From positions 1-43,423 of the forward strand of contig NZ_JAIQZN010000063.1 of assembly GCF_023333585.1 (NCBI RefSeq): 43,423 nt of DNA, read 5' to 3'. Below, one piece after another: positions 34,067-43,332 of the stretch. Numbering within the stretch: the stretch's first letter is position 1; each line of letters starts with the position of its first letter. The translations under genes were made by a program, and so were the position numbers. Below the pieces are notes generated by a model that was not told the origin of the DNA, searched no databases, and worked only from the letters and a program-made list of their open reading frames with translations. The DNA is from Argonema antarcticum A004/B2. Its GTDB lineage: Bacteria > Cyanobacteriota > Cyanobacteriia > Cyanobacteriales > Aerosakkonemataceae.

Positions 34067-34669
34067 TTATTTTGAAGAAGAAGAAGGATAGAGTGGATCT
34101 GGATCGAGTTCTCCCATGCGATTTAGGGGCCAGAAGCGAACTATTGCCCGACCGATGATGCGATCGCGCGGTACAAAACCCCAGTAGTGGCTATCGTAGC
34201 TATTGTTACGGTTATCACCTAGAACTAAGTACTGGTTAGCCGGTACCGTTTTTGGGCCGTATTGGTAATCTGGCTTATCTTCAATATACTTTTCCTGTAT
34301 AGGTTTATCATTGATATAAACCCTTCCTCCTTTGACCTGAACCTTGTCGCCTGGTAAACCGATCACCCGCTTGATGAAAGCGTCTTTGAAATTTTGCTCT
34401 TTGAGCGTGTCTGTTGGGGAAAATACCACAATGTCGCCCCGGTGCGGAGATTGGAAGTGGTAACTCAACTTATCAATGATCAAGCGATCGTTAATCTCTA
34501 GCGTTGGCAGCATCGACCCAGACGGAATATAACGAGCTTCCGCTACGAAAGTGCGAATTCCCAAGGCCAAAACTACGCTTAGACCGATGGTTTTCAGCCC
34601 TTCCAACCAGGGACTTTCGGGTGTAGATTGAGGATTTTTATCTGAATTTTGATCTTGCACGCGAGTCAT
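34067..34669 (-). CDS. lepB: Signal peptidase I
   Basis: A 200-residue membrane peptidase that removes Sec/Tat signal peptides. One N-terminal TM (about 25-45, [16 protein letters not shown]) precedes the catalytic Ser in PSGSMLPTL (near 53). The general-base Lys is in [13 protein letters not shown] (near 100), and the box [18 protein letters not shown] (near 148) follows. All family motifs are present. The start [12 protein letters not shown] follows a typical short acidic cytoplasmic tail. It is divergent from the dihydroorotase at 34770 with a 100-bp shared promoter region. Confidence 0.95.
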   Translation of the reverse strand: MTRVQDQNSDKNPQSTPESPWLEGLKTIGLSVVLALGIRTFVAEARYIPSGSMLPTLEINDRLIIDKLSYHFQSPHRGDIVVFSPTDTLKEQNFKDAFIKRVIGLPGDKVQVKGGRVYINDKPIQEKYIEDKPDYQYGPKTVPANQYLVLGDNRNNSYDSHYWGFVPRDRIIGRAIVRFWPLNRMGELDPDPLYPSSSSK

Positions 34670-34769
34670 AAGCTTTCAATCACTGGATATAATATACATT
34701 AGCAAATTAGTCAAGATAGGCGATCTGAATCTAATAATTACACTAAAAATATTCCCTCCTTTAATAACC

Positions 34770-36101
34770 ATGTCTTCTAGTCAATACTTGTTTATCCGCC
34801 GTGCAACTATTCTCTTACCCAGTGGTGAATTTCTGGTTGGAGATGTAAAAACCTGTGGGGGCGAAATTGTAGAAGTCGCACCCATAATATCAGATTCTGC
34901 CACAAATACGGGAGATCGGGAAATCGACGCCCAGGGTTTGACATTGTTACCGGGAGTAATTGACCCCCAGGTACACTTTCGGGAACCGGGACTGGAACAC
35001 AAAGAAGACTTGTTTACGGCCAGTTGCGCTTGTGCCAAAGGCGGGGTAACTTCGTTCTTGGAGATGCCCAATACTCGTCCTCTCACGACAACGCAGACTA
35101 ATCTCGATGATAAGTTGCAACGGGCAGCCCAGAAGTGCCTAGTTAATTATGGCTTTTTTATTGGCGCAACGGCAGAAAACTTGCCAGACTTGCTCTCGGC
35201 TAACCCCACTCCAGGAATTAAAATTTTTATGGGGTCGATGCACGGCGCGTTGTTAGTAGATGGAGAAGCGGCGCTGGAAGCTATATTTGCTAAGGGATCT
35301 CGACTAATCGCGGTTCATGCAGAAGATCAAGACCGAATTAACCGACGACGGCAAGAATTTGCTGGAATTACCGATCCCGCCGTTCACTCCCAAATTCAGG
35401 ACAATCAAGCTGCCTTAAATGCTACCCAGTTGGCGCTACATTTGTCCAAGAAATATCGGCGACGCTTACATATTTTACATCTATCAACCGGGGAAGAAGC
35501 AGATTTGCTACGTCAGGATAAACCTAGCTGGGTAACTGCTGAGGTGACGCCCCAGCATTTGCTGTTAAATACGGATGCTTATGCAAAAATAGGCACACTG
35601 GCGCAGATGAATCCGCCGTTGCGATCGCACCACGATAACGAAGTTCTCTGGCAAGCGCTACTGGATGGCGTTATCGATTTTATCGCCACAGACCACGCGC
35701 CGCACACTTTATCAGAAAAAGCTCAAGTTTATCCGAATACTCCATCTGGAATGCCGGGAGTGGAAACATCTTTACCGTTAATGCTGACTCAGGCGATGCA
35801 GGGACGCTGTACTGTGACACAGGTTTCTAATTGGATGTCTACCGCTGTGGCGAAGGCGTATAATATTCCTAAAAAAGGTGCGATCGCACCTGGTTACGAC
35901 GCCGATTTAGTATTGGTAGATTTAAACAATTATCGGCCTGTTTTGCGCGAGGAAGTGCTAACAAAATGCGGTTGGAGTCCTTTTGAGGGATGGAGTTTGA
36001 CTGGATGGCCTCAATTTACTATTGTCGGCGGTCAAGTTGTTTATGAAAAAGGTAAGTTGTACACCGATGTGCGAGGTAAAGCATTGACATTTGATGGTTA
36101 G
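34770..36101 (+). CDS. pyrC: Dihydroorotase
   Basis: A 443-residue dihydroorotase, closing carbamoyl-aspartate to dihydroorotate in pyrimidine synthesis. GVIDPQVHFREPG carries the substrate-binding REPG. The first His of the HxH is Gln, a variant found in a known branch of dihydroorotases. Other sites are LHILHLSTGEEADLL, VTAEVTPQHLLL and IATDHAPHT. It is 3 bp upstream of a small unknown gene, so they are likely co-transcribed. A degenerate copy of its 3' end lies at 36556-36614. Activity with the Gln variant is plausible but not certain. Confidence 0.9.
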   Translation: MSSSQYLFIRRATILLPSGEFLVGDVKTCGGEIVEVAPIISDSATNTGDREIDAQGLTLLPGVIDPQVHFREPGLEHKEDLFTASCACAKGGVTSFLEMPNTRPLTTTQTNLDDKLQRAAQKCLVNYGFFIGATAENLPDLLSANPTPGIKIFMGSMHGALLVDGEAALEAIFAKGSRLIAVHAEDQDRINRRRQEFAGITDPAVHSQIQDNQAALNATQLALHLSKKYRRRLHILHLSTGEEADLLRQDKPSWVTAEVTPQHLLLNTDAYAKIGTLAQMNPPLRSHHDNEVLWQALLDGVIDFIATDHAPHTLSEKAQVYPNTPSGMPGVETSLPLMLTQAMQGRCTVTQVSNWMSTAVAKAYNIPKKGAIAPGYDADLVLVDLNNYRPVLREEVLTKCGWSPFEGWSLTGWPQFTIVGGQVVYEKGKLYTDVRGKALTFDG

Positions 36102-36104
36102 TTT

Positions 36105-36515
36105 ATGACTGAAGTCGCTCTTAATACTCAAACCGCTGAAATCGCCAGAAACTACATTGAGCATTTGTTAAAACAGTTAACTGTTGATTATAAAAATACC
36201 AAAGCAGAGCGAAAAAAAATTGCTTCTGAGTTTCCAGCTTCTGATGAAGAATTTACATTTTTAGAACAAATCGAACTGGTAACCGTGGATATCCGAGGTT
36301 ATGCCAGTCAAATTCAAGCACGAGGTTGGATTGAAAATGAACAAGAGGCAATGGAAAAATTGCAAAATATGCAATTTTTGGATTTCTCTGCCGTCTCTCA
36401 ATTATACTTTGCACCCGATGGAGAATACGAGCAAATTAAAGCTTATATTAGGATGCTGGATTATTTGCGCTTGGTGATGATTGAGTATGTGCGATCGCAA
36501 AGGGTTCAGGCGTAG
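36105..36515 (+). CDS. Small helical protein of unknown function
   Basis: A 136-residue protein, mainly predicted helices (ARNYIEHLLKQLTVDYKNTK and DYLRLVMIEYVRSQR), rich in Glu and Gln, with no signal peptide or TM. It starts 3 bp after pyrC, so expression is probably coupled to it. No family was recognised. The end overlaps a GGTTGAG/CTCAACC hairpin (36515-36537). Confidence 0.7.
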   Translation: MTEVALNTQTAEIARNYIEHLLKQLTVDYKNTKAERKKIASEFPASDEEFTFLEQIELVTVDIRGYASQIQARGWIENEQEAMEKLQNMQFLDFSAVSQLYFAPDGEYEQIKAYIRMLDYLRLVMIEYVRSQRVQA

Positions 36516-36537
36516 GTTGAGTTTCGTTACCTCAACC
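36515..36537. repeat. GGTTGAG hairpin at the end of the pyrC operon
   Basis: GGTTGAG (36515-36521) and CTCAACC (36531-36537) form a 7-bp stem with TTTCGTTAC loop, overlapping the stop codon. It belongs to a common dispersed GTAGGTTGGGTTGAG-type repeat. It could terminate transcription. Confidence 0.5.
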
Positions 36538-36555
36538 CAACCTACAATTATTTTA

Positions 36556-36614
36556 ACTATTGTCGGCACTGAGTTTGTTTATGGAAAACGAAAGCACTAA
36601 TATTTGACGGTTAG
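36556..36614 (+). pseudogene. Duplicated scrap of the pyrC 3' end
   Basis: ACTATTGTCGGC, TTGTTTATG, AAAGCA and GACGGTTAG occur in the same order as in the last 84 bp of pyrC (36018-36101), with about 25 bp deleted and scattered changes. It appears to be a decayed partial duplication of the pyrC tail. Confidence 0.6.
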
Positions 36615-36668
36615 GTACAACGTAAATCCCAAATGTAAGAAAAACGAACTTTCGTAACACTCCTACTA

Positions 36669-36840
36669 TATAGCAACCGCCAAGGCGATTAGGGCAGTAG
36701 GGGCGAAGCATTCGGGCATATAATTTATTGGTTAAAACAGAAGATTTACTACCCGAATGCTAATGAACTCGGCACGCACTCGCGTTCGCCCCTCGCCCCT
36801 ACCCCAGATTTATGGCTTAACCGCCAAGGCGGTTGCTATA
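36669..36840. mobile_element. MITE-like palindromic element
   Basis: A 172-bp element ending TATAGCAACCGCCAAGGCG and CGCCAAGGCGGTTGCTATA, inverted. The termini can be read as TAGCAACC...GGTTGCTA flanked by TA, a typical IS630/mariner-type target duplication. Inner palindromes are present, including GCATTCGGG with CCCGAATGC and GGGGCGAA with TTCGCCCC. No protein is encoded. Confidence 0.7.
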
Positions 36841-36842
36841 AT

Positions 36843-36997
36843 TTGAAATAATCGATGTTGAGCGTCAGCATCTCAATCAATCCCGCATCATCTGAAACAT
36901 TGGCTTTTGTGCAGTGAGTGAAGAAGGGAAACCCAAGCGTGTCAACGGCTAGATGCCGCTTAATCCCATTGGTTGCTTTGTAGAAACAAAATCCCTT
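36843..36997 (-). pseudogene. IS5-type transposase fragment
   Basis: Minus-strand translation gives KGFCFYKATNGIKRHLAVDT, then LGFPFFTHCTKANVSDDAGL and ending NIDYFK. This is the conserved central block of IS5/IS427-type transposases. It is bounded upstream by a stop and downstream by the MITE end at 36840, so both ends of the gene are missing. Confidence 0.8.
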
Positions 36998-37021
36998 CTA
37001 TAGAATTATTATTTCCACAGC

Positions 37022-40000
37022 TTAATCGCGAGCAGAGCGATCGCACAAATGTCTATCCTCCTCCTTCACCTCCGCATTAGTGAGCAGATAATCTCGCACC
37101 CAATCGCAACCCACTGCAACTACCTTATCTAGCTCTACAGACTGCTCTAAATTCCACAAAATAACCGTTTTGTCCTCAGAAGCCGAAGCCAAAGTTTTGC
37201 CATCAGGAGCAAAAGCTAATCCCTTCACCCCAGCGCTATGTCCAATCAGATTTGTTAGCAATGTGCCATTACTCTTCCAGAGTTTAATTATGCCATCATT
37301 ACTGCCTGTAGCGATCGTCTGGCTATCACGGCTAAACGCTACACTCCAAATCCCAGAATCATGTCCCTTAAGAGTATGCAGTAACTTGCCGTCACGACTC
37401 CAAAGTTTAGCCGTTCTGTCTTCACCCACCGAAGCAATCAATTCACCATTAGGGCTGAAAGCTACACCAATGACTGTATTAGTATGACCTTGAAGAGTCT
37501 TGAATAAGCTATCTTCACTTTTGACCTCTGATTGAGAATTTAGTTCGCGCTTGTTGTTCAAAACCGCAGCTAAAGGCCAAAGCTTGACTGTCTTGTCGCC
37601 ACTGCTGGATGCAAGTGTCGAACCATCGGGACTAAAAGCAACCCCCCAAGTCCCTGCTGTGTGTCCTCTCAAAGTAGCGATTTCGATGCCGTCGATGCGC
37701 CAAAGTTTGACTGTGCGATCGCTACTCGAAGATGCAACCATATTACCGTCAGGGCTAAAAGCGACTCGCTTAACACTACCCTGATGACCTTTGAGACTAT
37801 GAAGCAATGTACCGTCTTTCCTCCAAAGCTTGACTGATTGGTCTGCACCAACAGTAGCGATCGTTTGGCTATCTGGACTGATAGCAACTGAGCCAAACCG
37901 TGGGCTTGGCCCTTTTAAGCGCTTATTGATCATTCCGTCCTTGCGCCAGAGGAGAGTCTCCTTCGGACTCGATGAAGCCACGAACTGTCCGTCGGGACTA
38001 AAAGCGATTCCCCAAATTCCAGCCGTATGTCCCCGCAGAATTGTCAGCAACCGATTGCGTAATTTCCATAGTTTTACAGTGCCATCCCAAGATGCAGAGA
38101 ATAGGGTGTCGTCGCTGGGACTAAATGCAAGATCTTGAATGCCACTGTCATGGCCTTTAATAGCATTCAAAAAAGTACCGTCCTTGCTCCAAAACTTTAG
38201 CATCTTGTCGTCAGAGCCAGAGACAACAATCTGCCCATTGGGGCTGAATGTTAGGGCGTTAATTGCCGCATCGTGTGCGGTGAAAGTCCTTAACAAACTG
38301 CCGTCACGCCCCCACAGTTGCAGTTGACCGTCTCCATTGCCGGTTGCCAGGGTTTTGCTGTCAGGACTAAAGGCAATTGAGAAAACAGGAGATGGCATAT
38401 CTGAAAGTGTTTTCAATAACGTGCCATCGGGCTGCCAGAGTTTTAAAGTGCCGTTGTCAGCAGCCGAGGCTATCAGCTCTCCATCGGGGCTAAAAACTAC
38501 TGGTGTCAGGATCACGCCATGCTTCAAGGTCTTTAGCAATCTGCCATCGCCGCGCCAGAGTTTGATCGTACCGTCCCCACTGGAGGCAACAATCAGTTTT
38601 CCGTCGGAACTAAACTTGACTTTGCCAGCTGCAGCTTTAAACCCTGTCAACGTTTTTACGAGAGTGCCGTCACGTTGCCAGAGTTTGACGGTTGTGTCTC
38701 CGCTTGATGAAGCAATTAGCTGACCGTTGGGGCCGATGGACACTCCTATAACTGGGCCTTGATGTCCTTTGAGAGTACCCAGCAACCTGCCATCGCGCTG
38801 CCAAATTTGGACACCATCTCCCATTGTTGCCACAGCAATAATTTCGCCATCAGAACTGACATCTAAGGCGTTATTGACGGAGGCATAACCCGAAAAGCGG
38901 TTAGATTCAACAGCTCCATAAATTGATCGTCGCAAAGCTAACTCCACCATTGTTTCTGTCTGCGGGTCGCTTCGTGCCAAGTGTTTGAGTTCTCTTCTGG
39001 CCTTGAGCGCTTCAATTAAAGCATCTAACCTTTTATCTAAGGCAAAGAGAGCTTCCGAATATCTAGCCCTGCCTTGAATTTTTTCAATTTCTTCATTGCG
39101 TTGGCTAGTAAGCGCTTTCTGATACTGGGAGAAAGCGAAAATTCCCGCTGCGATCGCGTTTACTAAAGCGAAGGAAAGTCCAGCAATTAAATAAGTTTGG
39201 CGTTTGGCGCTTTTTTTCTTGAGTGCCAGCCTAGCTTCTACTTCTTTAAGACGTTCCGCTTCTAAAAATAATTGCAATTCTTGTCTGTCTACTTCTTGGC
39301 TAGCTGCTAAGAAATGATAGTCCAAATCGCTTAAACTTTTGCCCTGCGCCCAGTATGAAGCGTCTTTTAAGGCTTGTCCGCGCAACAATCGCGATTCATC
39401 TTTTTGCCCTGAAGCTACCCAAGCATCAAACGCCTGAGAGTAAGGACGCAAGTCTGCTAATCTTTTTTCAACCCATTGAAGATTAAATACTTGTTGATAG
39501 ATGCGATTTTTTACCTTTAGTATTCCCTCGTGTCTAATAACTAAGCCACTGAGTAACAATTCAATCTGTTCTCGACTATCATCACTTTTTATTTCAATTC
39601 CTTGCAAAACTTGTTGATAAATGCCTAGTATTCTACCAGCCCGCTGACCGTTACGTTCAATGCGATCGCGAATGGTTTTCAGGTGTTCTGGTTCATCCTG
39701 TGATTGCCAACGTTCAATGATGCGAGTTTTGACTAAGTTCTCAATCCAGAACGATTCCGTACCGGGTGGAATGCCATTGAATCCATCGCCTTCCCTTGTC
39801 CGCTGGCTCAATTGCACGACTAAACGACACAACTTCTGAGTCAGAAATGGTTGTCCCTCCGTCCAGTCTAAAATTGCTCTCACAACCGATGCTGGCGCAT
39901 CCACCGTCTTTTCCAACCCTTGAATTAAGGGAGTTACTTCATCCCACTCAAACCCTTTTAGTTCGATCGCTTTCCCAATATTAAACGGTGTCTTCGTTCT

Positions 40001-40579
40001 GTCTCGAATTAGATCCGAGGGAGTTGCTACCCCAAAAATGGCAAAGGTAATGCGTTCATATTCAGGGTTGATTGCTCGTTGGTTGTAGCAGAAGCGAATT
40101 AAGGCAAAAAAGTCATCAATCGAAAAGTTCAGCCCCAGCAAACTGTCAATTTCATCGACAAAAATAAACAACTGTTGTTGGGGAAACTGTACCAATAGCA
40201 ATTCCTCAATAAACCACCGCAGCCGTTGCAGTAAACCGAGATCGTTGCGTTCTTGCCACCAAGTTTTCAGGTTTAAGGTTTCCAGTAGCCCCAACTGTAG
40301 CCACAAGTCAGCTACGAATCCCTTGTACCATTGCAGTGGAGTAATTTCTTCGCTGCCCACCACACTCAAATCCACAGCAGCGCAGCGAAAGCCATCTTGC
40401 TCAAGGCGATGTTTGGTTCGTACCAGCAGTGAGGATTTACCCATTTGTCGGGAGTTGAGGACATAGCAGAACTCTCCTTGCTTGAGGGCTTGATACAGTT
40501 GGGAGTCGGCTTGCCGCTGTACGTAACTAGGTGCATTAATGGTTAAACTGCCGCCAAGCTGATATCTATCTGGGGCCAT
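37022..40579 (-). CDS. AAA-domain / WD40-repeat protein (STAND-like)
   Basis: An 1185-residue protein. Residues 1-350 form an AAA-like ATPase with P-loop NSRQMGKSSLL (near 42) and Walker B LFIFVDEIDSLL (near 137). A helical region leads to a predicted TM near 465-485 (YLIAGLSFALVNAIAAGIFA). From about 560 on, around 14 WD40 repeats follow with the pattern GHxxxVxxVAFSPDG...VKLWxxDGTLLxTL, forming two beta-propellers. This is the domain plan of cyanobacterial signal-transducing ATPases that oligomerise on ligand binding. The partner is unknown. No effector domain is visible at either end. Confidence 0.9.
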   Translation of the reverse strand: MAPDRYQLGGSLTINAPSYVQRQADSQLYQALKQGEFCYVLNSRQMGKSSLLVRTKHRLEQDGFRCAAVDLSVVGSEEITPLQWYKGFVADLWLQLGLLETLNLKTWWQERNDLGLLQRLRWFIEELLLVQFPQQQLFIFVDEIDSLLGLNFSIDDFFALIRFCYNQRAINPEYERITFAIFGVATPSDLIRDRTKTPFNIGKAIELKGFEWDEVTPLIQGLEKTVDAPASVVRAILDWTEGQPFLTQKLCRLVVQLSQRTREGDGFNGIPPGTESFWIENLVKTRIIERWQSQDEPEHLKTIRDRIERNGQRAGRILGIYQQVLQGIEIKSDDSREQIELLLSGLVIRHEGILKVKNRIYQQVFNLQWVEKRLADLRPYSQAFDAWVASGQKDESRLLRGQALKDASYWAQGKSLSDLDYHFLAASQEVDRQELQLFLEAERLKEVEARLALKKKSAKRQTYLIAGLSFALVNAIAAGIFAFSQYQKALTSQRNEEIEKIQGRARYSEALFALDKRLDALIEALKARRELKHLARSDPQTETMVELALRRSIYGAVESNRFSGYASVNNALDVSSDGEIIAVATMGDGVQIWQRDGRLLGTLKGHQGPVIGVSIGPNGQLIASSSGDTTVKLWQRDGTLVKTLTGFKAAAGKVKFSSDGKLIVASSGDGTIKLWRGDGRLLKTLKHGVILTPVVFSPDGELIASAADNGTLKLWQPDGTLLKTLSDMPSPVFSIAFSPDSKTLATGNGDGQLQLWGRDGSLLRTFTAHDAAINALTFSPNGQIVVSGSDDKMLKFWSKDGTFLNAIKGHDSGIQDLAFSPSDDTLFSASWDGTVKLWKLRNRLLTILRGHTAGIWGIAFSPDGQFVASSSPKETLLWRKDGMINKRLKGPSPRFGSVAISPDSQTIATVGADQSVKLWRKDGTLLHSLKGHQGSVKRVAFSPDGNMVASSSSDRTVKLWRIDGIEIATLRGHTAGTWGVAFSPDGSTLASSSGDKTVKLWPLAAVLNNKRELNSQSEVKSEDSLFKTLQGHTNTVIGVAFSPNGELIASVGEDRTAKLWSRDGKLLHTLKGHDSGIWSVAFSRDSQTIATGSNDGIIKLWKSNGTLLTNLIGHSAGVKGLAFAPDGKTLASASEDKTVILWNLEQSVELDKVVAVGCDWVRDYLLTNAEVKEEDRHLCDRSARD

Positions 40580-40650
40580 AAACTGAAGAATCGCAAATAC
40601 GATTTTCTAACTTCCTACTTTTCTGACTTGACTAATGGGTTCTATAACTG

Positions 40651-41115
40651 TTAGCCTAGAAATTCTAAGTTAAATTCTACCATTGAGGCTATTTTAGCCT
40701 GACGGCTATTATCTTCTTGATAGGCAAGATAGATATGTATGTGGCTGGGTGGCTGATACTGCAATCGATCGGGCCATTCGATCGCGACAATTCCCAAAGG
40801 CACTTCGACGCCTTCCCAGTAAGTTTCTAGATGCAAAGAATCCACTTCTTCAGGGGACAAACGGTACAAATCCAAGTGATATAGGGGTAATCGCCCTTCG
40901 GTATACTCGTTAATCAAAGTAAAAGTGGGGCTAACAATCGGATCTGCGATCGCCAGTCCTTCACCAATACCTTGAACTAGAGTAGTTTTGCCTGCGCCTA
41001 AATCCCCTGCGAGTAAAATTACGCTACCAGCGGTCAGAGACTGGCCCAAAGCACGACCGAGCGATCGCGTCGCCTCAGCATCTGCAAGAGAAATTGTCCT
41101 CGACTCTACCGTCAT
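40651..41115 (-). CDS. tsaE: tRNA threonylcarbamoyladenosine synthesis ATPase TsaE
   Basis: A 154-residue ATPase required with TsaB/TsaD for the t6A modification of ANN-decoding tRNAs. Motifs are GDLGAGKTTLVQGIG (P-loop), SPTFTLINEY (switch), HLDLYRL and IEWPDRL. Length is normal for the family. ATG 41115 (MTVESRTISLADA) is chosen over TTG 41121. It lies 31 bp downstream of yvcK, a probable operon. Confidence 0.95.
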   Translation of the reverse strand: MTVESRTISLADAEATRSLGRALGQSLTAGSVILLAGDLGAGKTTLVQGIGEGLAIADPIVSPTFTLINEYTEGRLPLYHLDLYRLSPEEVDSLHLETYWEGVEVPLGIVAIEWPDRLQYQPPSHIHIYLAYQEDNSRQAKIASMVEFNLEFLG

Positions 41116-41146
41116 TTCCAATCCAAAATCAAAAAAAGAAAATCCA

Positions 41147-42514
41147 TTAAGATTGAGCGCGACTGTACCAACGCAGTAAGACTCGTGCTAGTCGCTGGGA
41201 ATTATGGCGCAACAGAGCAGTATTTTTATCCTCATCCATCACATTTGCCAAAACAATTCTACGTCCCAACAGTACGACTGCCTCGCGATCGAGAAAAACC
41301 GGGTGGGAATTTTCCAAAGCATAGCGAGTCAGCGCATTAGCCGATGGTGTTTTCCGCTGCATCAACACAGCGTTAAACAACTGCTTACCACCGCAAGCAT
41401 TATCGATCGCACGGATATGGTCTGAAACAGTATAGCCCTGAGTTTCTCCAGGCTGAGTCATGATGTTGCAAACGTAGATACGGGGAACTTCTCGTTTGGC
41501 TATAGCCTCCCGAATCTCCGGTACCAACAGATTGGGAATCACGCTAGTGTAAAGGCTACCGGGGCCAACGATAATGTAATCTGCTTCCTCGATCGCCTGC
41601 AAAGCTTTCGGCAAAGCTGGTGAATTTTCTGGAATACAGCCAATTTTGACAATATTTCCGTTAGCTTTGGTAATATTAGACTCTCCCTCAATCCGGCGTC
41701 CATCAGATAATTCTGCCCAAAGACGGACATCGCTAAGCGTTGCGGGTAGCACCCGTCCTCTGATTGCCAAGACTTTAGAACTAGCAGCGATCGCTCTTTC
41801 CAAATCCCCAGTAATATCGCTCATCGCCGTCAGAAACAGATTGCCAAAACTGTGACCTGTCAAACCATCCCCAGCGTGAAAGCGATATTGAAACAATTCC
41901 GTCAATAACTTTTCCTCATCTGCCAGCGCCGCCAAACAATTGCGAATATCACCTGGCGGCAGCACCCCATTTTCCCGCCGCAGACGCCCAGAAGATCCCC
42001 CATCATCCGCCACCGTCACAATCGCTGTAATGTTGGCGCTGTAGGTCTTCAAACCTCTCAGCAATGTAGAAAGACCAGTACCTCCCCCGATCGCCACAAT
42101 TTTTGGGCCACGATTTAAGCGGCGATGAGCCAGCAGCATATCAATCAGTTCTTCATCCCCTGCTGGGTTCAAAACTTCGGTAATCGCACCCAGACTGCGG
42201 GTGTGACCCCACAAAATCAACAACACGCCGCCGATTACCACGATCGGGCCGCTAATATAGCTGGGAACAATAATCGTAATTTTCTCCAAGATGTCGATGA
42301 GGAACTGAATCAGGCGATTAATGGGAGTCAGCTTTGTCCATATCGCCAATCCGAGACTGGTGATCAAGACGCCACCAGCACTTAAAAGCAACCACCGTTT
42401 TACCGACAAGCCAGGAGCCAACCACTTGAACCATGTGTTGACCCGCTGGGGAGTGCGACTGCGTGACTCATGCGACAGAACTAGAAGGGCTTGTTTGAAT
42501 ATACTGATTGACAT
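41147..42514 (-). CDS. yvcK: YvcK/CofD-like protein (gluconeogenesis factor family)
   Basis: A 455-residue protein. Two N-terminal TM helices (about 38-60 and 85-105) precede the YvcK domain, which starts [19 protein letters not shown]. Further motifs are [15 protein letters not shown] and [15 protein letters not shown], then [13 protein letters not shown]. YvcK proteins bind UDP-sugars and influence cell-wall and central-carbon regulation in firmicutes; the role in cyanobacteria is less clear. Membrane anchoring is typical of cyanobacterial members. It lies upstream of tsaE. Confidence 0.92.
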   Translation of the reverse strand: MSISIFKQALLVLSHESRSRTPQRVNTWFKWLAPGLSVKRWLLLSAGGVLITSLGLAIWTKLTPINRLIQFLIDILEKITIIVPSYISGPIVVIGGVLLILWGHTRSLGAITEVLNPAGDEELIDMLLAHRRLNRGPKIVAIGGGTGLSTLLRGLKTYSANITAIVTVADDGGSSGRLRRENGVLPPGDIRNCLAALADEEKLLTELFQYRFHAGDGLTGHSFGNLFLTAMSDITGDLERAIAASSKVLAIRGRVLPATLSDVRLWAELSDGRRIEGESNITKANGNIVKIGCIPENSPALPKALQAIEEADYIIVGPGSLYTSVIPNLLVPEIREAIAKREVPRIYVCNIMTQPGETQGYTVSDHIRAIDNACGGKQLFNAVLMQRKTPSANALTRYALENSHPVFLDREAVVLLGRRIVLANVMDEDKNTALLRHNSQRLARVLLRWYSRAQS

Positions 42515-42842
42515 AACTGATTTAGGGCACAGTATTCAAAGGTTTGGGCAGACAAGTATATAATAGAGAGTTTACTCTATTGATCGAGTACCTCCACTTG
42601 TCCAGCATATTCTACTAGGTATTTGTTACCAGAGTAGCTGCCTATAGATCAACCGTAGGCTTGTATCCCATAAGATTCAGCCTGCATACCGCGAAATCTG
42701 GGTGTTTGAGCAAAATAAAATTAGGGGCTAGGGGCTAGAAAAGTCACTCATTCAAAAGTCACTCATTCAAAAGAAAATAGGGGCTAGCGGATAAAGTAGA
42801 TTTCAGATAACAAAATTGAAATAAAATCTAAAATTGATTCCT
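42515..42842. other. yvcK-ruvC intergenic region with repeats
   Basis: A 328-bp spacer between divergent genes. It contains GGGGCTA heptamers (42723-42738) and a perfect direct repeat of AAAAGTCACTCATTC (42739-42753 and 42754-42768), followed by another GGGGCTA. No RNA gene or ORF was found in it; both promoters must lie here. Confidence 0.6.
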
Positions 42843-43328
42843 ATGGGGCAGCGAATTTTGGGATTAGACCCAGGACTGGCAGTTGTTGGCTTTGGGGCAA
42901 TTCTCTGCCCCGAAATTGAGCAGAGTCCTGTGACGCTACTCGATTTTGGCGTTATTAAAACTTCATCAGATCTGGAAATTGGGGAACGCCTCTGCATAAT
43001 TTATGAAGATTTGCATACGCTAATGCAGCAGTGGAAACCAGATCTAGTTGCGATCGAGAAACTGTTTTTTTATCGCATGGGGAATACTATTGCTGTGGCC
43101 CAGGCGCGGGGCGTGCTGATGTTGGTATTGGCCCAGCATAAGATGCCGTTAGTCGAGTTTACACCGGCGCAAATAAAACAGGCGCTTACTGGGATGGGAA
43201 ATGCCGATAAGCACGATGTGCAGCTGGCGGTAGCGCGAGAGTTAAATTTAGATTATATTCCCAAACCTGATGATGCGGCGGATGGTTTGGCTGTGGCGTT
43301 GACTGCGTGGTTTCAATGCCATGACTAA
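42843..43328 (+). CDS. ruvC: Holliday-junction resolvase RuvC
   Basis: A 161-residue endonuclease that cuts four-way junctions in recombination repair. Acidic catalytic residues are in [12 protein letters not shown] (Asp near 8), VAIEKLFFY (Glu near 69) and [15 protein letters not shown] (Asp near 144). ATG 42843 ([11 protein letters not shown]) is preferred over TTG 42834. The last gene before the second MITE-like copy. Confidence 0.95.
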   Translation: MGQRILGLDPGLAVVGFGAILCPEIEQSPVTLLDFGVIKTSSDLEIGERLCIIYEDLHTLMQQWKPDLVAIEKLFFYRMGNTIAVAQARGVLMLVLAQHKMPLVEFTPAQIKQALTGMGNADKHDVQLAVARELNLDYIPKPDDAADGLAVALTAWFQCHD

Positions 43329-43332
43329 ATAA

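Noticed and set aside
37170-38723. Series of plus-strand frames opposite the WD40 gene
   Set aside because: Periodic repeats on the coding strand leave periodic open frames on the other strand. The translations are repetitive Ser/Pro/Leu-rich shadows.
37022-40579. AAA-WD40 protein as an antiphage STAND defence system
   Set aside because: No effector domain (nuclease, TIR, protease or pore former) is visible and the neighbours are housekeeping genes; the claim would rest on domain plan alone.
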